64,000 nucleotides of DNA. Source: Bacteroidales bacterium. Lineage in GTDB: Bacteria > Bacteroidota > Bacteroidia > Bacteroidales > UBA932. Every line of letters starts with the position of its first letter. The first letter of the stretch is position 1. The position numbers were made by a program, and so were the translations under genes. Shown piece after piece: positions 34,000-43,161 of the stretch. The notes below the pieces were generated by a model. That model had not been told where the DNA came from, did not search any database, and was given only the letters and a program-made list of their open reading frames with translations. The stretch spans positions 6,608 to 70,607 of the forward strand of contig JAHHQP010000004.1 in assembly GCA_020026355.1 (NCBI GenBank), in the 5' to 3' direction.

Positions 34000-36900
34000 T
34001 CAGTCCTCGTAGCGTGGAAGGGTGACGGTGAAGCTGGCACCCTTCAGCACGAAGGATTTCTTGTAATTGATTTCACCTCTGCATTCTTCGATGATGTTGC
34101 GGCAGATAGCCAGTCCCAGACCGGTACCGCTGTTCTTCGTCGTGAAGTTCGGCAGGAACAGTTTGTCCAGGTTCTCGTCTTTCACACCTGGACCGTTATC
34201 TTCCACGACCAGGTCGAAGCAGCCGTCCTTGGTGCTTCTTCTCAGACAGATGACGACTGCGCCGTCCGTCGGTTTCTCACCGGCGGCGATCTGTTCGGCC
34301 TGCATGTTCTCGATGGCCTGGATGGCATTCGTCATCAGGTTCACGACGACACGGATGATCTGTGACCGCGGTGCCATGATGAAGCAGTCCGGCATACCCA
34401 TGTAGGAAACCTTGATGTTCTCCTTGTTCTCGTAGATGGAGATGTGCTTCTTGACCAGAGCGTCCAGATCGATCTTCTGCGGCTCGTCATCGTAGATCTT
34501 GGCGACGCTGGAGAAAAGGTTGGCCGTATCGGTCAGGATTTTGATATGTTCCAGGATAACGTCGCAAGCCTTGTCGAAACGTTCGATCCAGACCGGGTCG
34601 TTGTTCTTTTTCTTCCTGATCAGCATCTGGAGTTCCAGCTGGATCGGTGTCAACGGATTCTTGATCTCATGCGCGATCTGCCGGGCCATTTCGCTCCAGG
34701 CTTTGTTCCTTTCCGCTTTGGCCAGGATGACCTTGCTTTCCTGAAGCGCCTTGACCATCCTGTTGTACTCTTCTACAATCTTGGAAATCTCGTCTTCCCG
34801 GTTATATTCGATGTATTCCAGATTGTTCAGATCGGCCTTGCTCATCTTCTTGCCCATTTCCAGAAGTGGTTTGAACATCTCGTCGACTTCATGGGTGCTG
34901 AAGAACATGGAGGAAATCAGGAGTATGATGAAGAGGTTGATCACCAGGGCCGTATGCATGACGGTCTCCATCTTGAAATTGAAGTTCTCTTCCGTATATG
35001 GGGCGCTGAGGATGGCGATCATCTCGCCTTTCTCGTTCATGATCGGAGCATACATCGAATAGTAGTAGCGGCCTTCGAACTGTTCGTCATGGACATAGAA
35101 ACGTTGCTTCAGGTCCACGATGTTGTGGTAGGCAACGGCGTTGATCCTGCTGCCGACGATCATGCTTTCGAAGACCTCCGGTGTCGTGGATAGCAGGACC
35201 TTTCCTCGAGGGGTGAAGAGAGTGAGGTCGGAGAGTGTGATGTCTCCGATTTCCTGGATGGCAACCATGCAGTTCTTGTCCTGAATAAGTTCATGGTAGT
35301 CGTCCACGTCCTTGAGCTTGCTTTCCACATGGCTCTGGAGCATGCTGATCCTGGAGGACATGATGTTCTTCAGGTTCACTTCGTTCCTCTGGAAGACGAA
35401 GAGCAGGCTGACGGTAGTGATACCGACCAGGATGAAGATGGAGGTCATGAAGAGTATCGTGCTGATCCTGGACCGGTAATAGTTTTTCTTGAAGGTCTTG
35501 TGGATCTTCTTCCGGACGAAGAATAGATGGAGGACGAGCCATTCGATGAGGAAGAGGTAGGAGATGGAAGTGAAGAAGGTGATCATATTTCCGCTCTGCC
35601 GGGAGATCAGGATGATTTCGTCCTCGGAGGTTCTGTTGACGAAGTGAGTGTACTTGTTCTTTCGGATGAAGGAGAAGTTGTTCTCATCCATTTCCTCCAG
35701 ATCCTTCTGGGCCAGTCGTGTCGGGTAAGGGTAGCGTCCTTTGAAATTGGACAACCTGCCGTTTATATATTTCGCATAGGAGTAGAACTGCGGAAGGTTG
35801 ACTCCTTTATCCCCGTAATATTTGCGCAGCAGGCTGTAGTAGCCGCGGTCACCTCTGCTTTCCCTGGATTCCAGAGAGAGGATCATGTAGATCTTCTTCA
35901 GGTTCTTGCCGCGATAGGTGAAGATACCGGCATAGGAGATGAAGCCTTTTTTATCGTCCATGGAGAAGAAGCGGGAATCGTTGCTGATCCGTTCTCCTTC
36001 GCTGATGATTTTCCTGATCTTTTCGCGTCCGACCTTGTCTCGGTCATTCACCAGATAGACGGAGATGTAATATTTCTGATACTGGCCATGCAGGTAGTAT
36101 TCGATGATACGGTTGGTCATCTGGTTCTCATTGACATTTCTGGACAGGGTGGCCATCACCTTGTCGTTCGCGATGTGGTCTTCCACGGATCTGATGTTGA
36201 ACTCCAGTTCCAGGTCGCGGCTGAGAGTCATCTTGTTGCTCCAGACCCGGCAGCGGTCCATTTCTTTCGTGAAACCGAGGTTGAGGAAGGTCATGGAGAA
36301 ATAGATGGTGGACAGGAGCACGAGCAGCAGGATCGGGATCTTTCCGGTAGGGTTGAAATTCTTTCCCGTCAGGAGCTGGATACTTGGTTTGAGACATTTC
36401 AGTTCCATCATGACTGCACAGAGCAGGGACAGGTAGGAAATGTAGACCAGCACGCTGTAGAAGGCATTTTCATTCCAACGGTAGAAAGAGAGAGAGATGT
36501 TGGAGTTGAGATTGATGCTTCGGAAACCCCAGTTGATGTAGAGCAGTGTCAGGATCAGGGCGACTACGGTCACGGCTCCTTGGATGATGAAACCGCGTCT
36601 CGGGTCCTTGCTTCTGCGGATGTCCAGGTAAAGGGCTTTCTGGATGATATAGGTGCAGAAGATGAAGTTGAAGACCAGTAGGTTCAGCAGGAAGATGGCG
36701 CCGAAGGAGTACAGGACAGGACCGTCCGCATAGATGGCCGGAGAGAAGAAGGCGTTGCTGCCTTGCTGTCCCATTCCCCAGAAATAGGTGAGCAGGATGA
36801 AGAGCGAGTTGACGGTGGTGACGGTGATCCAGGCCCTCCAGTTCCTGTGGCCTTTTAGGAAGATTATTCCAGAAACCATGATCAGGAAGAGGGATATCCA

Positions 36901-37569
36901 TCGCAGGATCGAGTTGGTCTTCAGGAAGTCCGTCAGATTCTCTTCGAGTGATATCTTGAAGAGCGGGATGTCTCCCGAGCGGACGACCGAACCTCCGATA
37001 TCGGAGATCGGCCGGATGGAATAGTGCCGGGAAATGCCCAGGTTCGGATTGATGCCGTTGCCAGACTTGTTATTGACCAGGTCGTTCTTGATTTCCAGAC
37101 CGGCGATGATCTTGATGTGCTCGATCGGTTCTTCCACCATTTTGGCCACATACCATTTCGTGCCGAGGTTGATGTACTGCAGTTTTTCCCGGATCTTGGC
37201 CAACGGGGAAGTGATGCGGTCGGACATGGTGCAGATCCGTTGATAGACGACCTTGGACGTGATGTCGTCGTTCAGGATCGGAAACTGGTTTCTCCAGGCC
37301 TGCAAGGTATCATTGACATAGCGATAGATGACCATGTCTTCCGGGAACGTGTTGTAATCCAATGCTTTGGATGTGTCGGAAAGCAGAGCTGAACTGATGT
37401 AGCCATCCATGTCTTCCAAGCGTTCCTCAATCCGTTTTTCTGTCTTTCTGGCGATCTGGGCCGTGTCGGCTGCTTCGAAGTTCTGCAGCAGAGAAAGGGC
37501 GAGCAGGAGAATCGCCGCGATGAAGAGCAGCAGATTTCCCTTATTCCTGATGAATGTTCTGTTTTCCAT
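34000..37569 (-). CDS. Large polytopic sensor histidine kinase (NtrY-like)
   Basis: A 1189-residue membrane kinase. A first transmembrane helix (LLLFIAAILLLALSLL) is followed by a 200-residue extracytoplasmic region, about six closely spaced helices (from ILRWISLFLIMVSGIIFL to IPILLLVLLSTIYFSMTFL), a second extracytoplasmic domain, two more helices, a third sensory domain (residues about 730-860), a last helix and a HAMP-like linker. The kinase core has RQIAHEIKNPLTPIQLELQM with the phospho-His at 967, VVNLMTNAIQAIENM (N box), VEDNGPGV (G1) and GTGLGLAICRNI (G2). The H-box resembles NtrY. The ATG at 37569 has an AGAAGGGAT stretch upstream; 37587 is possible. Confidence 0.9.
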   Translation of the reverse strand: MENRTFIRNKGNLLLFIAAILLLALSLLQNFEAADTAQIARKTEKRIEERLEDMDGYISSALLSDTSKALDYNTFPEDMVIYRYVNDTLQAWRNQFPILNDDITSKVVYQRICTMSDRITSPLAKIREKLQYINLGTKWYVAKMVEEPIEHIKIIAGLEIKNDLVNNKSGNGINPNLGISRHYSIRPISDIGGSVVRSGDIPLFKISLEENLTDFLKTNSILRWISLFLIMVSGIIFLKGHRNWRAWITVTTVNSLFILLTYFWGMGQQGSNAFFSPAIYADGPVLYSFGAIFLLNLLVFNFIFCTYIIQKALYLDIRRSKDPRRGFIIQGAVTVVALILTLLYINWGFRSINLNSNISLSFYRWNENAFYSVLVYISYLSLLCAVMMELKCLKPSIQLLTGKNFNPTGKIPILLLVLLSTIYFSMTFLNLGFTKEMDRCRVWSNKMTLSRDLELEFNIRSVEDHIANDKVMATLSRNVNENQMTNRIIEYYLHGQYQKYYISVYLVNDRDKVGREKIRKIISEGERISNDSRFFSMDDKKGFISYAGIFTYRGKNLKKIYMILSLESRESRGDRGYYSLLRKYYGDKGVNLPQFYSYAKYINGRLSNFKGRYPYPTRLAQKDLEEMDENNFSFIRKNKYTHFVNRTSEDEIILISRQSGNMITFFTSISYLFLIEWLVLHLFFVRKKIHKTFKKNYYRSRISTILFMTSIFILVGITTVSLLFVFQRNEVNLKNIMSSRISMLQSHVESKLKDVDDYHELIQDKNCMVAIQEIGDITLSDLTLFTPRGKVLLSTTPEVFESMIVGSRINAVAYHNIVDLKQRFYVHDEQFEGRYYYSMYAPIMNEKGEMIAILSAPYTEENFNFKMETVMHTALVINLFIILLISSMFFSTHEVDEMFKPLLEMGKKMSKADLNNLEYIEYNREDEISKIVEEYNRMVKALQESKVILAKAERNKAWSEMARQIAHEIKNPLTPIQLELQMLIRKKKNNDPVWIERFDKACDVILEHIKILTDTANLFSSVAKIYDDEPQKIDLDALVKKHISIYENKENIKVSYMGMPDCFIMAPRSQIIRVVVNLMTNAIQAIENMQAEQIAAGEKPTDGAVVICLRRSTKDGCFDLVVEDNGPGVKDENLDKLFLPNFTTKNSGTGLGLAICRNIIEECRGEINYKKSFVLKGASFTVTLPRYED

Positions 37570-37592
37570 ATCCCTTCTTTCTTCCAAAGGTT

Positions 37593-38066
37593 CTATTCAT
37601 GGTGATAGGGCTCACCTCTCATGATGGTGAAGGCTCTGTAAAGCTGTTCCACGAAGATGGTGCGGACCATCTGGTGTGAAAAGGTCATCTGCGAAAGTGA
37701 AATCTTCGAGTTCGCCCGATGGTAGACTTCATCGGAGAAACCGTAGGCTCCTCCGATGACGAAGGTGATGTCTCTTCCTTCCGTGGAGATCTTCTTTTCC
37801 AGCACTTCCGCCCATTTCATGGAGGTGTATTCTTTCCCGTGTTCGTCCAGCAGGATGACGTCATCATTGGGACGGATCTGTTTCAGGATGAGTTCTCCCT
37901 CCCGGGTCTTGATCTGCTCCTTGCTCAGGGAGGAGACGTTCTTCAGTTCCGGGATCTCGTTCATGACGAAGGGAAAATAGTGCTTGAGCCGGGAGATATA
38001 GGTCTGTAGACCTTCCTTCACCCAGGCGACATCGGTTTTTCCAACAGTTAGCAGTGTGATTTTCAT
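37593..38066 (-). CDS. rlmH: 23S rRNA (pseudouridine1915-N3)-methyltransferase RlmH
   Basis: A 157-residue SPOUT-class methyltransferase that methylates pseudouridine 1915 in helix 69 of 23S rRNA. The knot region and SAM site are DITFVIGGAYGFSDEVYHR, and the C-terminus HQMVRTIFVEQLYRAFTIMRGEPYHHE is the family hallmark. Length matches E. coli RlmH (155). It lies 23 bases before the sensor kinase on the same strand and probably shares its transcript. The promoter box at 38071-38078 sits right against the ATG, so the mRNA may be leaderless. Confidence 0.96.
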   Translation of the reverse strand: MKITLLTVGKTDVAWVKEGLQTYISRLKHYFPFVMNEIPELKNVSSLSKEQIKTREGELILKQIRPNDDVILLDEHGKEYTSMKWAEVLEKKISTEGRDITFVIGGAYGFSDEVYHRANSKISLSQMTFSHQMVRTIFVEQLYRAFTIMRGEPYHHE

Positions 38067-38070
38067 ATCA

Positions 38071-38078
38071 CAAATATA
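38071..38078 (-). promoter_or_regulatory. -7 box for rlmH and the sensor kinase
   Basis: Minus-strand TATATTTG, exact TAnnTTTG, ending only 4 bases before the rlmH ATG (38066). Transcription would start at or within a base or two of the start codon. Confidence 0.6.
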
Positions 38079-38159
38079 TAAATCTGTTTTGACTTACGGT
38101 GTATTTTTCTTGTGGCTTGGAATTTGTATGGTAGTTCTGTGCCAATTTTTAATGTGAAT

Positions 38160-38576
38160 ATGTACAAAAGGACTTTAATTCTTCTTTTACTTTCTTTCTG
38201 CTTTGCCGGAAGTCTGAAGGCACAGCAGGTATGCGAAGACATCTTGCCTCCTGTGGAACGTTACATTTCCAGTGGCGATGTGGAGAATTTGTCCCGTTGG
38301 TTCGATGAGGCATTGGAGATCACGATCTTCTCTCGCTGCAACGAATCCAGCAGCAGACAGGCCAGGCAGATCCTGCAGGCTTTCTTCGACAGCTATACGC
38401 CGACTTCCTTCAAGATTTCGCATGTCGTGGAGAAACCGAATCTGGAGTATGCGCTTGGTGGGCTGCAGGCCGGTGGAGAGAACTTCATCGTGACGATCTT
38501 CATTTCCAAGAAGGAGAACGGTTGTCTCATCCAGCAGATGAAAATCGATAAAAGAAAAAGCCGTCGTCGTCGCTGA
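38160..38576 (+). CDS. DUF4783 exported protein
   Basis: A 138-residue exported protein with a signal peptide (MYKRTLILLLLSFCFAGSLKA, cut after Ala21). The body QQVCEDILPPVERYISSGDVENLSRWFDEALEI... FFDSYTPTSFKISHVVEKPNLEYALGGL matches DUF4783, a small periplasmic family of Bacteroidota with an NTF2-like fold; function unknown. The start at 38160 is chosen for the signal peptide; a longer frame from 38112 would hide it. The last residues DKRKSRRRR are strongly basic. The gene is monocistronic and followed by a terminator. Confidence 0.82.
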   Translation: MYKRTLILLLLSFCFAGSLKAQQVCEDILPPVERYISSGDVENLSRWFDEALEITIFSRCNESSSRQARQILQAFFDSYTPTSFKISHVVEKPNLEYALGGLQAGGENFIVTIFISKKENGCLIQQMKIDKRKSRRRR

Positions 38577-38650
38577 TGAAAGTTTGGCACAGGCTTTGCA
38601 AATGATAAAGACGGTTAGTTTAGTTGATAATAATAGGGTTATTTCAAAAC

Positions 38651-38690
38651 GAAGGAGGATGCGCATCAGCTGTGCATCCTCCTTCTCTTT
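38651..38690. terminator. Terminator between DUF4783 and der
   Basis: A 12-bp stem GAAGGAGGATGC/GCATCCTCCTTC with an 11-base loop, followed by TCTTTTCGTTT on the + strand, between two convergent genes. Confidence 0.88.
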
Positions 38691-38702
38691 TCGTTTCAGA
38701 CC

Positions 38703-40013
38703 TTATTTCTGTCTCAGGTAGATCTGTACCGGACAACCAAGGAAGTCGAACTTGCTCCGGAGCTTGTTCTCCAGGAAACGTTTGTACGGATCCTTCACGT
38801 ATTGCGGAAGGTTACAGAAAAACGCGAAAGACGGACTTCTGGTCGGCAGCTGCGTGATGTATTTGATCTTCACATATTTGCCCTTCCATGCCGGCGGTGG
38901 ATAATTCTCGATTTCAGGAAGCATCTCCTCATTGAGCTTGGAGGTGGAAATCTTTCTGGAGTAGTTGTCGTAGACACGGGCGGCAGCATCCAGTACATCC
39001 ATGATTCTCTGCTTGTTGAGGACGGAGGTGAAGATGATCGGCAGGTCATTGTTCGGCGCGAGCCTTTCCTTGATGGCCTGGGTATATTCTTTCATGGTGT
39101 TGCTGGTCTTCTCGACCGTATCCCATTTGTTCACGACGACGACGCAGGCTTTCCTGTTCTTCTGAATCAGGTTGAAGATGCTCATGTCCTGTGCTTCGAT
39201 ACCGGTCTGTGCATCGATCATGAGGATGCAGACATCGGAATGTTCGATGGCACGGATGGAACGCATGACGGAGTAGAATTCCAGATCTTCATGGACCTTG
39301 GTCTTCTTCCTCATACCTGCGGTATCCACCAGCATGAACTCGTGTCCGAACTTGTTGTAGAGGGTCGCGATCGAATCTCTGGTCGTTCCTGCGATCGGAG
39401 TGACGATGTTACGGTCTTTGCCGAGCAGGGCGTTGGTCAGAGAGGATTTGCCGACATTCGGCTTTCCGACGATCGTGAAGTGCGGCAGTTCCGGATGTTC
39501 GTCATCCGCCGCACCGTTCCGGGCAGGAAGCAACCTGACGATTTCGTCGAGCAGGTCACCGGTACCGCCTCCATTGGCTGCGGAGATGTTCCAGATTTCA
39601 CCCAGTCCGAGGGAATAGAACTGATATGAGTCGTAGATTTTGTCTCCGGTATCGATCTTGTTGACGGCCAGAATTACCGGTTTCTTGCTTTTGCGCAGAA
39701 TGCCGGCAATCTCTTCATCGTAATCGGTGATGCCGGTAGCGGCCTCTACCATGAACAGCACGAGGTCTGCTTCTTCGATGGCCAGGACAACCTGTTTCCT
39801 GATCTCCTCTTCGAAAATATCATCGGAGTTGGAGGTGTATCCTCCAGTATCCACGACGGAAAATTCAGTTCCGCACCACTCACATCTGCCATAGTGCCTG
39901 TCACGGGTCACACCGGCAGTTTCGTCAACGATAGCTTGTCTCATGCCGACAAGCCTGTTGAACAAGGTAGATTTTCCTACATTAGGTCTACCGACAATTG
40001 CTACTAGACTCAT
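38703..40013 (-). CDS. der: Ribosome assembly GTPase Der (EngA)
   Basis: A 436-residue GTPase with two tandem G domains that acts in 50S subunit assembly. The first domain has [24 protein letters not shown] and NKID; the second has [27 protein letters not shown] and NKWD. The C-terminal KH-like domain (about 350-436) contains [17 protein letters not shown] and [23 protein letters not shown]. Length and layout are canonical. It is the last gene of the minus-strand run engB-prs-orf80-der. Confidence 0.97.
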   Translation of the reverse strand: MSLVAIVGRPNVGKSTLFNRLVGMRQAIVDETAGVTRDRHYGRCEWCGTEFSVVDTGGYTSNSDDIFEEEIRKQVVLAIEEADLVLFMVEAATGITDYDEEIAGILRKSKKPVILAVNKIDTGDKIYDSYQFYSLGLGEIWNISAANGGGTGDLLDEIVRLLPARNGAADDEHPELPHFTIVGKPNVGKSSLTNALLGKDRNIVTPIAGTTRDSIATLYNKFGHEFMLVDTAGMRKKTKVHEDLEFYSVMRSIRAIEHSDVCILMIDAQTGIEAQDMSIFNLIQKNRKACVVVVNKWDTVEKTSNTMKEYTQAIKERLAPNNDLPIIFTSVLNKQRIMDVLDAAARVYDNYSRKISTSKLNEEMLPEIENYPPPAWKGKYVKIKYITQLPTRSPSFAFFCNLPQYVKDPYKRFLENKLRSKFDFLGCPVQIYLRQK

Positions 40014-40023
40014 AAAAATTCAA

Positions 40024-40266
40024 TTATTTGCATTGGCCGCAGGCGCTGCAATCCATATCGTCGCAGTCTTCGCGCGGCTTCTTGTTGTTAGTGCCCCACA
40101 TCCTGAGTTCGTCATCCTTGGCACATTTGATTCCTCGCTTGCGCATCTCGCGGTTGCTGCCGACATCGGTTTCAGGAAATTTTCCGTTCTTCCTGAAGAT
40201 GATGTTGAAGCATAGACCGAAGACGCACAGGCCTATGAGGATGATGGCTGCCAGCAGAATCTTCAT
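40024..40266 (-). CDS. Small membrane-anchored Cys-rich protein
   Basis: An 80-residue protein starting with one hydrophobic helix (KILLAAIILIGLCVFGLCFNIIF), then a basic/polar segment RKNGKFPETDVGSNREMRKRGIKCAKDDELRMW and a C-terminal cluster CDDMDCSACGQC (spacing C-x4-C-x2-C-x2-C). Similar small proteins occur in Bacteroidota, usually labelled membrane or secreted protein; no function is known to me. The Cys spacing could bind a metal or an iron-sulfur cluster. It sits 1 base after prs and 10 bases before der on the minus strand, so it is co-transcribed with them. Confidence 0.8.
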   Translation of the reverse strand: MKILLAAIILIGLCVFGLCFNIIFRKNGKFPETDVGSNREMRKRGIKCAKDDELRMWGTNNKKPREDCDDMDCSACGQCK

Positions 40267-40267
40267 G

Positions 40268-41200
40268 TCAGTTGATGAAATCCGGGCTGATCGGTTCGTA
40301 ATTGTATACTTTGTTGATGATGTTGGCGAAGATGCCCGTCATCGAAAGTACAGTGATCTTGCTCTTGTCCTTTGCCGGATCCGGATCCAACGGAATGGTG
40401 TCGGAAACGATCACCTCCTGGAGTGCGGAATCTGCGATCTTCTCGTAGGCCGCTCCGGAGAATACGGCGTGGGTAGCGCAGGCTCTTACACTGAGTGCGC
40501 CCATTTCCATCAGGACATTGGCTGCTTTCGTCAAGGTACCTGCGGTATCGATCATGTCATCCACGATGATCACGTTCTTGCCTTTCACATCGCCGATCGC
40601 GGTGATGGAGCCTACGACATTGGCTCTCTCCCTGGATTTGTGGCAGATGATGACCGGGCACTCGAGGTATCTCGCATATGCGTTCGCTCTTTTGGCACCG
40701 CCCATATCAGGAGCGGCGATAGCCAGGTTCTCGATGTTCAGATCCCTCAGGTAAGGGAGAAAGATCGAACTGGCGTAGATATGGTCGACAGGGAAATCGA
40801 AGAATCCCTGAATCTGGTCTGCATGGAGGTCACAGGTCATGACTCTGTCGCAACCTGCGGCGTGGAGGATATTGGCGACGAGTTTCGCTCCGATGGAGAC
40901 TCTCGGCTTGTCCTTGCGGTCCTGCCTTGCCCAACCGAAATAAGGCATGACGGCGATGACCTTGTGTGCTGATGCCCTCTTGGCGGCATCGATCATAAGA
41001 AGAAGTTCAAAGAGGTTGTCAACAGGCGGGTAGGTTGACTGGACGATAAACACGGTAGCTCCTCTGACGCTTTCATTGAAGGAAGGCTGAAACTCTCCGT
41101 CACTGAAAGTGAGGACATCAGACAGGCCGAGCTCGATGTTGAGCGCTTTGGCCACTTTGATCGCAAAGTCTTTGGAGGCTCTGCAAGTAAACAATTTCAT
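40268..41200 (-). CDS. prs: Ribose-phosphate pyrophosphokinase
   Basis: A 310-residue enzyme that makes PRPP from ribose 5-phosphate and ATP for nucleotide, histidine and tryptophan synthesis. Family features are FSDGEFQPSFNESVRG, MPYFGWARQDRKDKPR (ATP-binding flexible loop), CDLHADQIQGFF (divalent-metal signature), and NVIIVDDMIDTAGTLTKAA (PRPP-binding loop). The start at 41200 (MKLFTCRASKDFA) matches the family's usual N-terminus; an ATG 18 bases upstream (41218) is also possible. It follows engB on the minus strand. Confidence 0.95.
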   Translation of the reverse strand: MKLFTCRASKDFAIKVAKALNIELGLSDVLTFSDGEFQPSFNESVRGATVFIVQSTYPPVDNLFELLLMIDAAKRASAHKVIAVMPYFGWARQDRKDKPRVSIGAKLVANILHAAGCDRVMTCDLHADQIQGFFDFPVDHIYASSIFLPYLRDLNIENLAIAAPDMGGAKRANAYARYLECPVIICHKSRERANVVGSITAIGDVKGKNVIIVDDMIDTAGTLTKAANVLMEMGALSVRACATHAVFSGAAYEKIADSALQEVIVSDTIPLDPDPAKDKSKITVLSMTGIFANIINKVYNYEPISPDFIN

Positions 41201-41230
41201 TTTGTGTTCGTTGTGCATCTTATGAGGGGT

Positions 41231-41851
41231 TTATGATTCTTCTTGTGATTCTTCCTGAATTTTCTCCAGCACGTCTCCGATATAGTCAAGGATTTCTTCT
41301 TTGCCCATACGGTTCTCTGATGAACTTACGAAGTAAGGAGGCATTTCTTCCCATTTCTCGAGGATCTGCGCACAGTTCCGCTCGATCTGTTTCTGAAGCG
41401 CGGTCTTGCTGAGCTTGTCGCCTTTCGTGAAGATGATGGCGAAAGGAATCCGGCTTTCTCCCAGTTCGATGAGGAAATCCATGTCGATGGCGCCGATGTC
41501 GTGCCTGGAATCGATCAGGACGAAAAGCATGACCAGCTCTTCTGAAAGGTTGATGTAGGTCCTGATGATCTGCTCTATCTTCTTCTTTCCGGTCTGGGAG
41601 AGTTTGGCATATCCGTAGCCGGGAAGGTCGACGAGATACCATTGCCGGTTCATGAGGAAATGGTTGACCAGTCTGGTCTTGCCCGGTTTGCTGGAAGTCA
41701 TGGCCAGTTTCTTCTGGTCGGCCAGCATGTTGATTAGGGACGATTTGCCGACATTGGATCTTCCAATGAACGCGAATTCTGGAAATTTCTGTTTAGGTTT
41801 TTCGGAAATCCGTGTGCTGCTGCCAGCGAATAATGCTTCGGTGATCTTCAT
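41231..41851 (-). CDS. engB: Ribosome biogenesis GTPase EngB (YsxC)
   Basis: A 206-residue small GTPase required for 50S subunit assembly. G1 is FAFIGRSNVGKSSLINML, the G2 region is SSKPGKTRLVNHF, G3 is LVDLPGYGYA, G4 is TKGDKL and G5 is near VSSSENRMG. The start at 41851 (MKITEALFAGSS) is preferred; an in-frame ATG 30 bases upstream at 41881 lies inside the predicted -7 box and cannot be in the same transcript. It heads the engB-prs-orf80-der run. Confidence 0.94.
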   Translation of the reverse strand: MKITEALFAGSSTRISEKPKQKFPEFAFIGRSNVGKSSLINMLADQKKLAMTSSKPGKTRLVNHFLMNRQWYLVDLPGYGYAKLSQTGKKKIEQIIRTYINLSEELVMLFVLIDSRHDIGAIDMDFLIELGESRIPFAIIFTKGDKLSKTALQKQIERNCAQILEKWEEMPPYFVSSSENRMGKEEILDYIGDVLEKIQEESQEES

Positions 41852-41878
41852 AAATAAATCGGTCTCTGAAATCACCGG

Positions 41879-41886
41879 CAAAGATA
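41879..41886 (-). promoter_or_regulatory. -7 box for the engB-prs-orf80-der operon
   Basis: Minus-strand TATCTTTG, exact TAnnTTTG, 27 bases before the engB start chosen here. It rules out the earlier ATG at 41881. Confidence 0.7.
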
Positions 41887-41937
41887 TAAAATATTTCTAT
41901 TTATAAGAATATCTGCAGGCAGTATGAGAAATTTTGT

Positions 41938-41945
41938 TAAATTTG
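41938..41945 (+). promoter_or_regulatory. -7 box for xseA and the downstream cluster
   Basis: TAAATTTG, exact TAnnTTTG, 19 bases before the xseA start. It is the only promoter-like box in front of the long + strand run that includes the glycogen genes, apart from the intragenic candidates. Confidence 0.7.
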
Positions 41946-41964
41946 TAAAGGATGTGAAAAAGTT

Positions 41965-43149
41965 ATGAACAGGACATCTGAAAATTATTTGGATCTATAT
42001 GATTTCCAGTGCAGGATGAAGTCGGGGGTAGAATCTCTCTTCCCGGCACGTTTGTGGGTGAAGGCAGAAATCAGTTCGATCAAGACCCGCAGACATTGTT
42101 ATCTGGAATTGTCTCAGAGCGGCCCGGAAGGTATCGTCGCGAAAGTGTCGGCCGCTATCTGGGAAAGTCGTTTCCGTTTCCTTGCTCCATTTTTCGAATC
42201 CGTGACCGGTTCGCCCCTTCAGGTGGGAATGACCGTTCTGGTGCAGGTGCAGGTCAGCTATAGTCCGATCTATGGCTTCACGCTGGTGATCGATGACATT
42301 GACCCGGACTTTTCGCTCGGGGAGCAGGAGAGACAGCGGCAGATGACCATCGCCCGTCTTCAGAAAGAAGGGATCATTGACCTGCAGAAAAGCCTGGAGC
42401 TGCCTTTGCTGCCTCTGCGCTTTGCGGTGATCTCGGCAGAAGATGCGGCCGGTTACCGCGATTTCGTCAAACATCTCGAAGAAAATATCTATGGTTTCCA
42501 TTTCGACTATGAGCTTTATCCGGCTCTGATGCAGGGGGCCCAGTGTCCGGCGTCCATCGTGGCGGCATTGGATGAGGTGGCGTCCTCCGGAAAGCTGTAT
42601 GATGCGGTGCTGATTCTCAGGGGTGGCGGCTCGCGGATCGATCTGGCCTGTTATGACGATTACACGCTCTGCTGTGCCATTGCCCAGTATCCTCTGCCGG
42701 TGCTGACGGCGGTCGGGCATGATCAGGATTTCCATATCGCGGACATGGTGGCCCATGATTATCTGAAGACACCGACGGCTCTTGCTGATGAGCTGGTGTC
42801 CATCTATGCCGGGGAGGATGAACGTATCAGTACGCTCTGGTCCCGGATCATGTCGGTCGGTGTAAAGAGAGTCATGGATGCGGATGCTTCGCTTCGGCTG
42901 CTGCAGAACAGGCTGAGGAATGCTTTTCTGTATAAGATCAGGGCAAAGGAAGCGGCAGTGGATCTGCTGGAGGCCCGAATCAAGGGAGCTGATCCGCGGA
43001 ATGTCCTCAAGAGGGGGTATGTTCTGGCGCTGGACGGAAAGGGTGTGGTCTTGAAGAATGCGGCTGGATTCCGGCAAGGAGATCAGGTGGGCCTGATGTT
43101 CCATGACGGTCGTGTGGATTGCCGGGTAGAGAATGTGAAACAGAATTAA
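41965..43149 (+). CDS. xseA: Exodeoxyribonuclease VII large subunit
   Basis: A 394-residue large subunit of ExoVII, which degrades single-stranded DNA to acid-soluble oligonucleotides. The N-terminal OB domain (about 1-105) binds DNA (LWVKAEISSIKTRRHCYLELSQ). The catalytic domain has FAVISAEDAAGYRDF, DAVLILRGGGSRIDLACYDDY and VLTAVGHDQDFHIADMVAHDYLKTPTALADEL, which contain the conserved catalytic residues. It is slightly shorter than E. coli XseA (456), mostly in the C-terminal helical region. xseB follows after 12 bases. Confidence 0.95.
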   Translation: MNRTSENYLDLYDFQCRMKSGVESLFPARLWVKAEISSIKTRRHCYLELSQSGPEGIVAKVSAAIWESRFRFLAPFFESVTGSPLQVGMTVLVQVQVSYSPIYGFTLVIDDIDPDFSLGEQERQRQMTIARLQKEGIIDLQKSLELPLLPLRFAVISAEDAAGYRDFVKHLEENIYGFHFDYELYPALMQGAQCPASIVAALDEVASSGKLYDAVLILRGGGSRIDLACYDDYTLCCAIAQYPLPVLTAVGHDQDFHIADMVAHDYLKTPTALADELVSIYAGEDERISTLWSRIMSVGVKRVMDADASLRLLQNRLRNAFLYKIRAKEAAVDLLEARIKGADPRNVLKRGYVLALDGKGVVLKNAAGFRQGDQVGLMFHDGRVDCRVENVKQN

Positions 43150-43161
43150 TGACAGGAAGAT

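Noticed and set aside
34017..34045. 8-bp hairpin GAAGGGTG/CACCCTTC at the end of the sensor kinase gene
   Set aside because: 13-base loop and no T-run on either side; too weak to call a terminator for the convergent pair.
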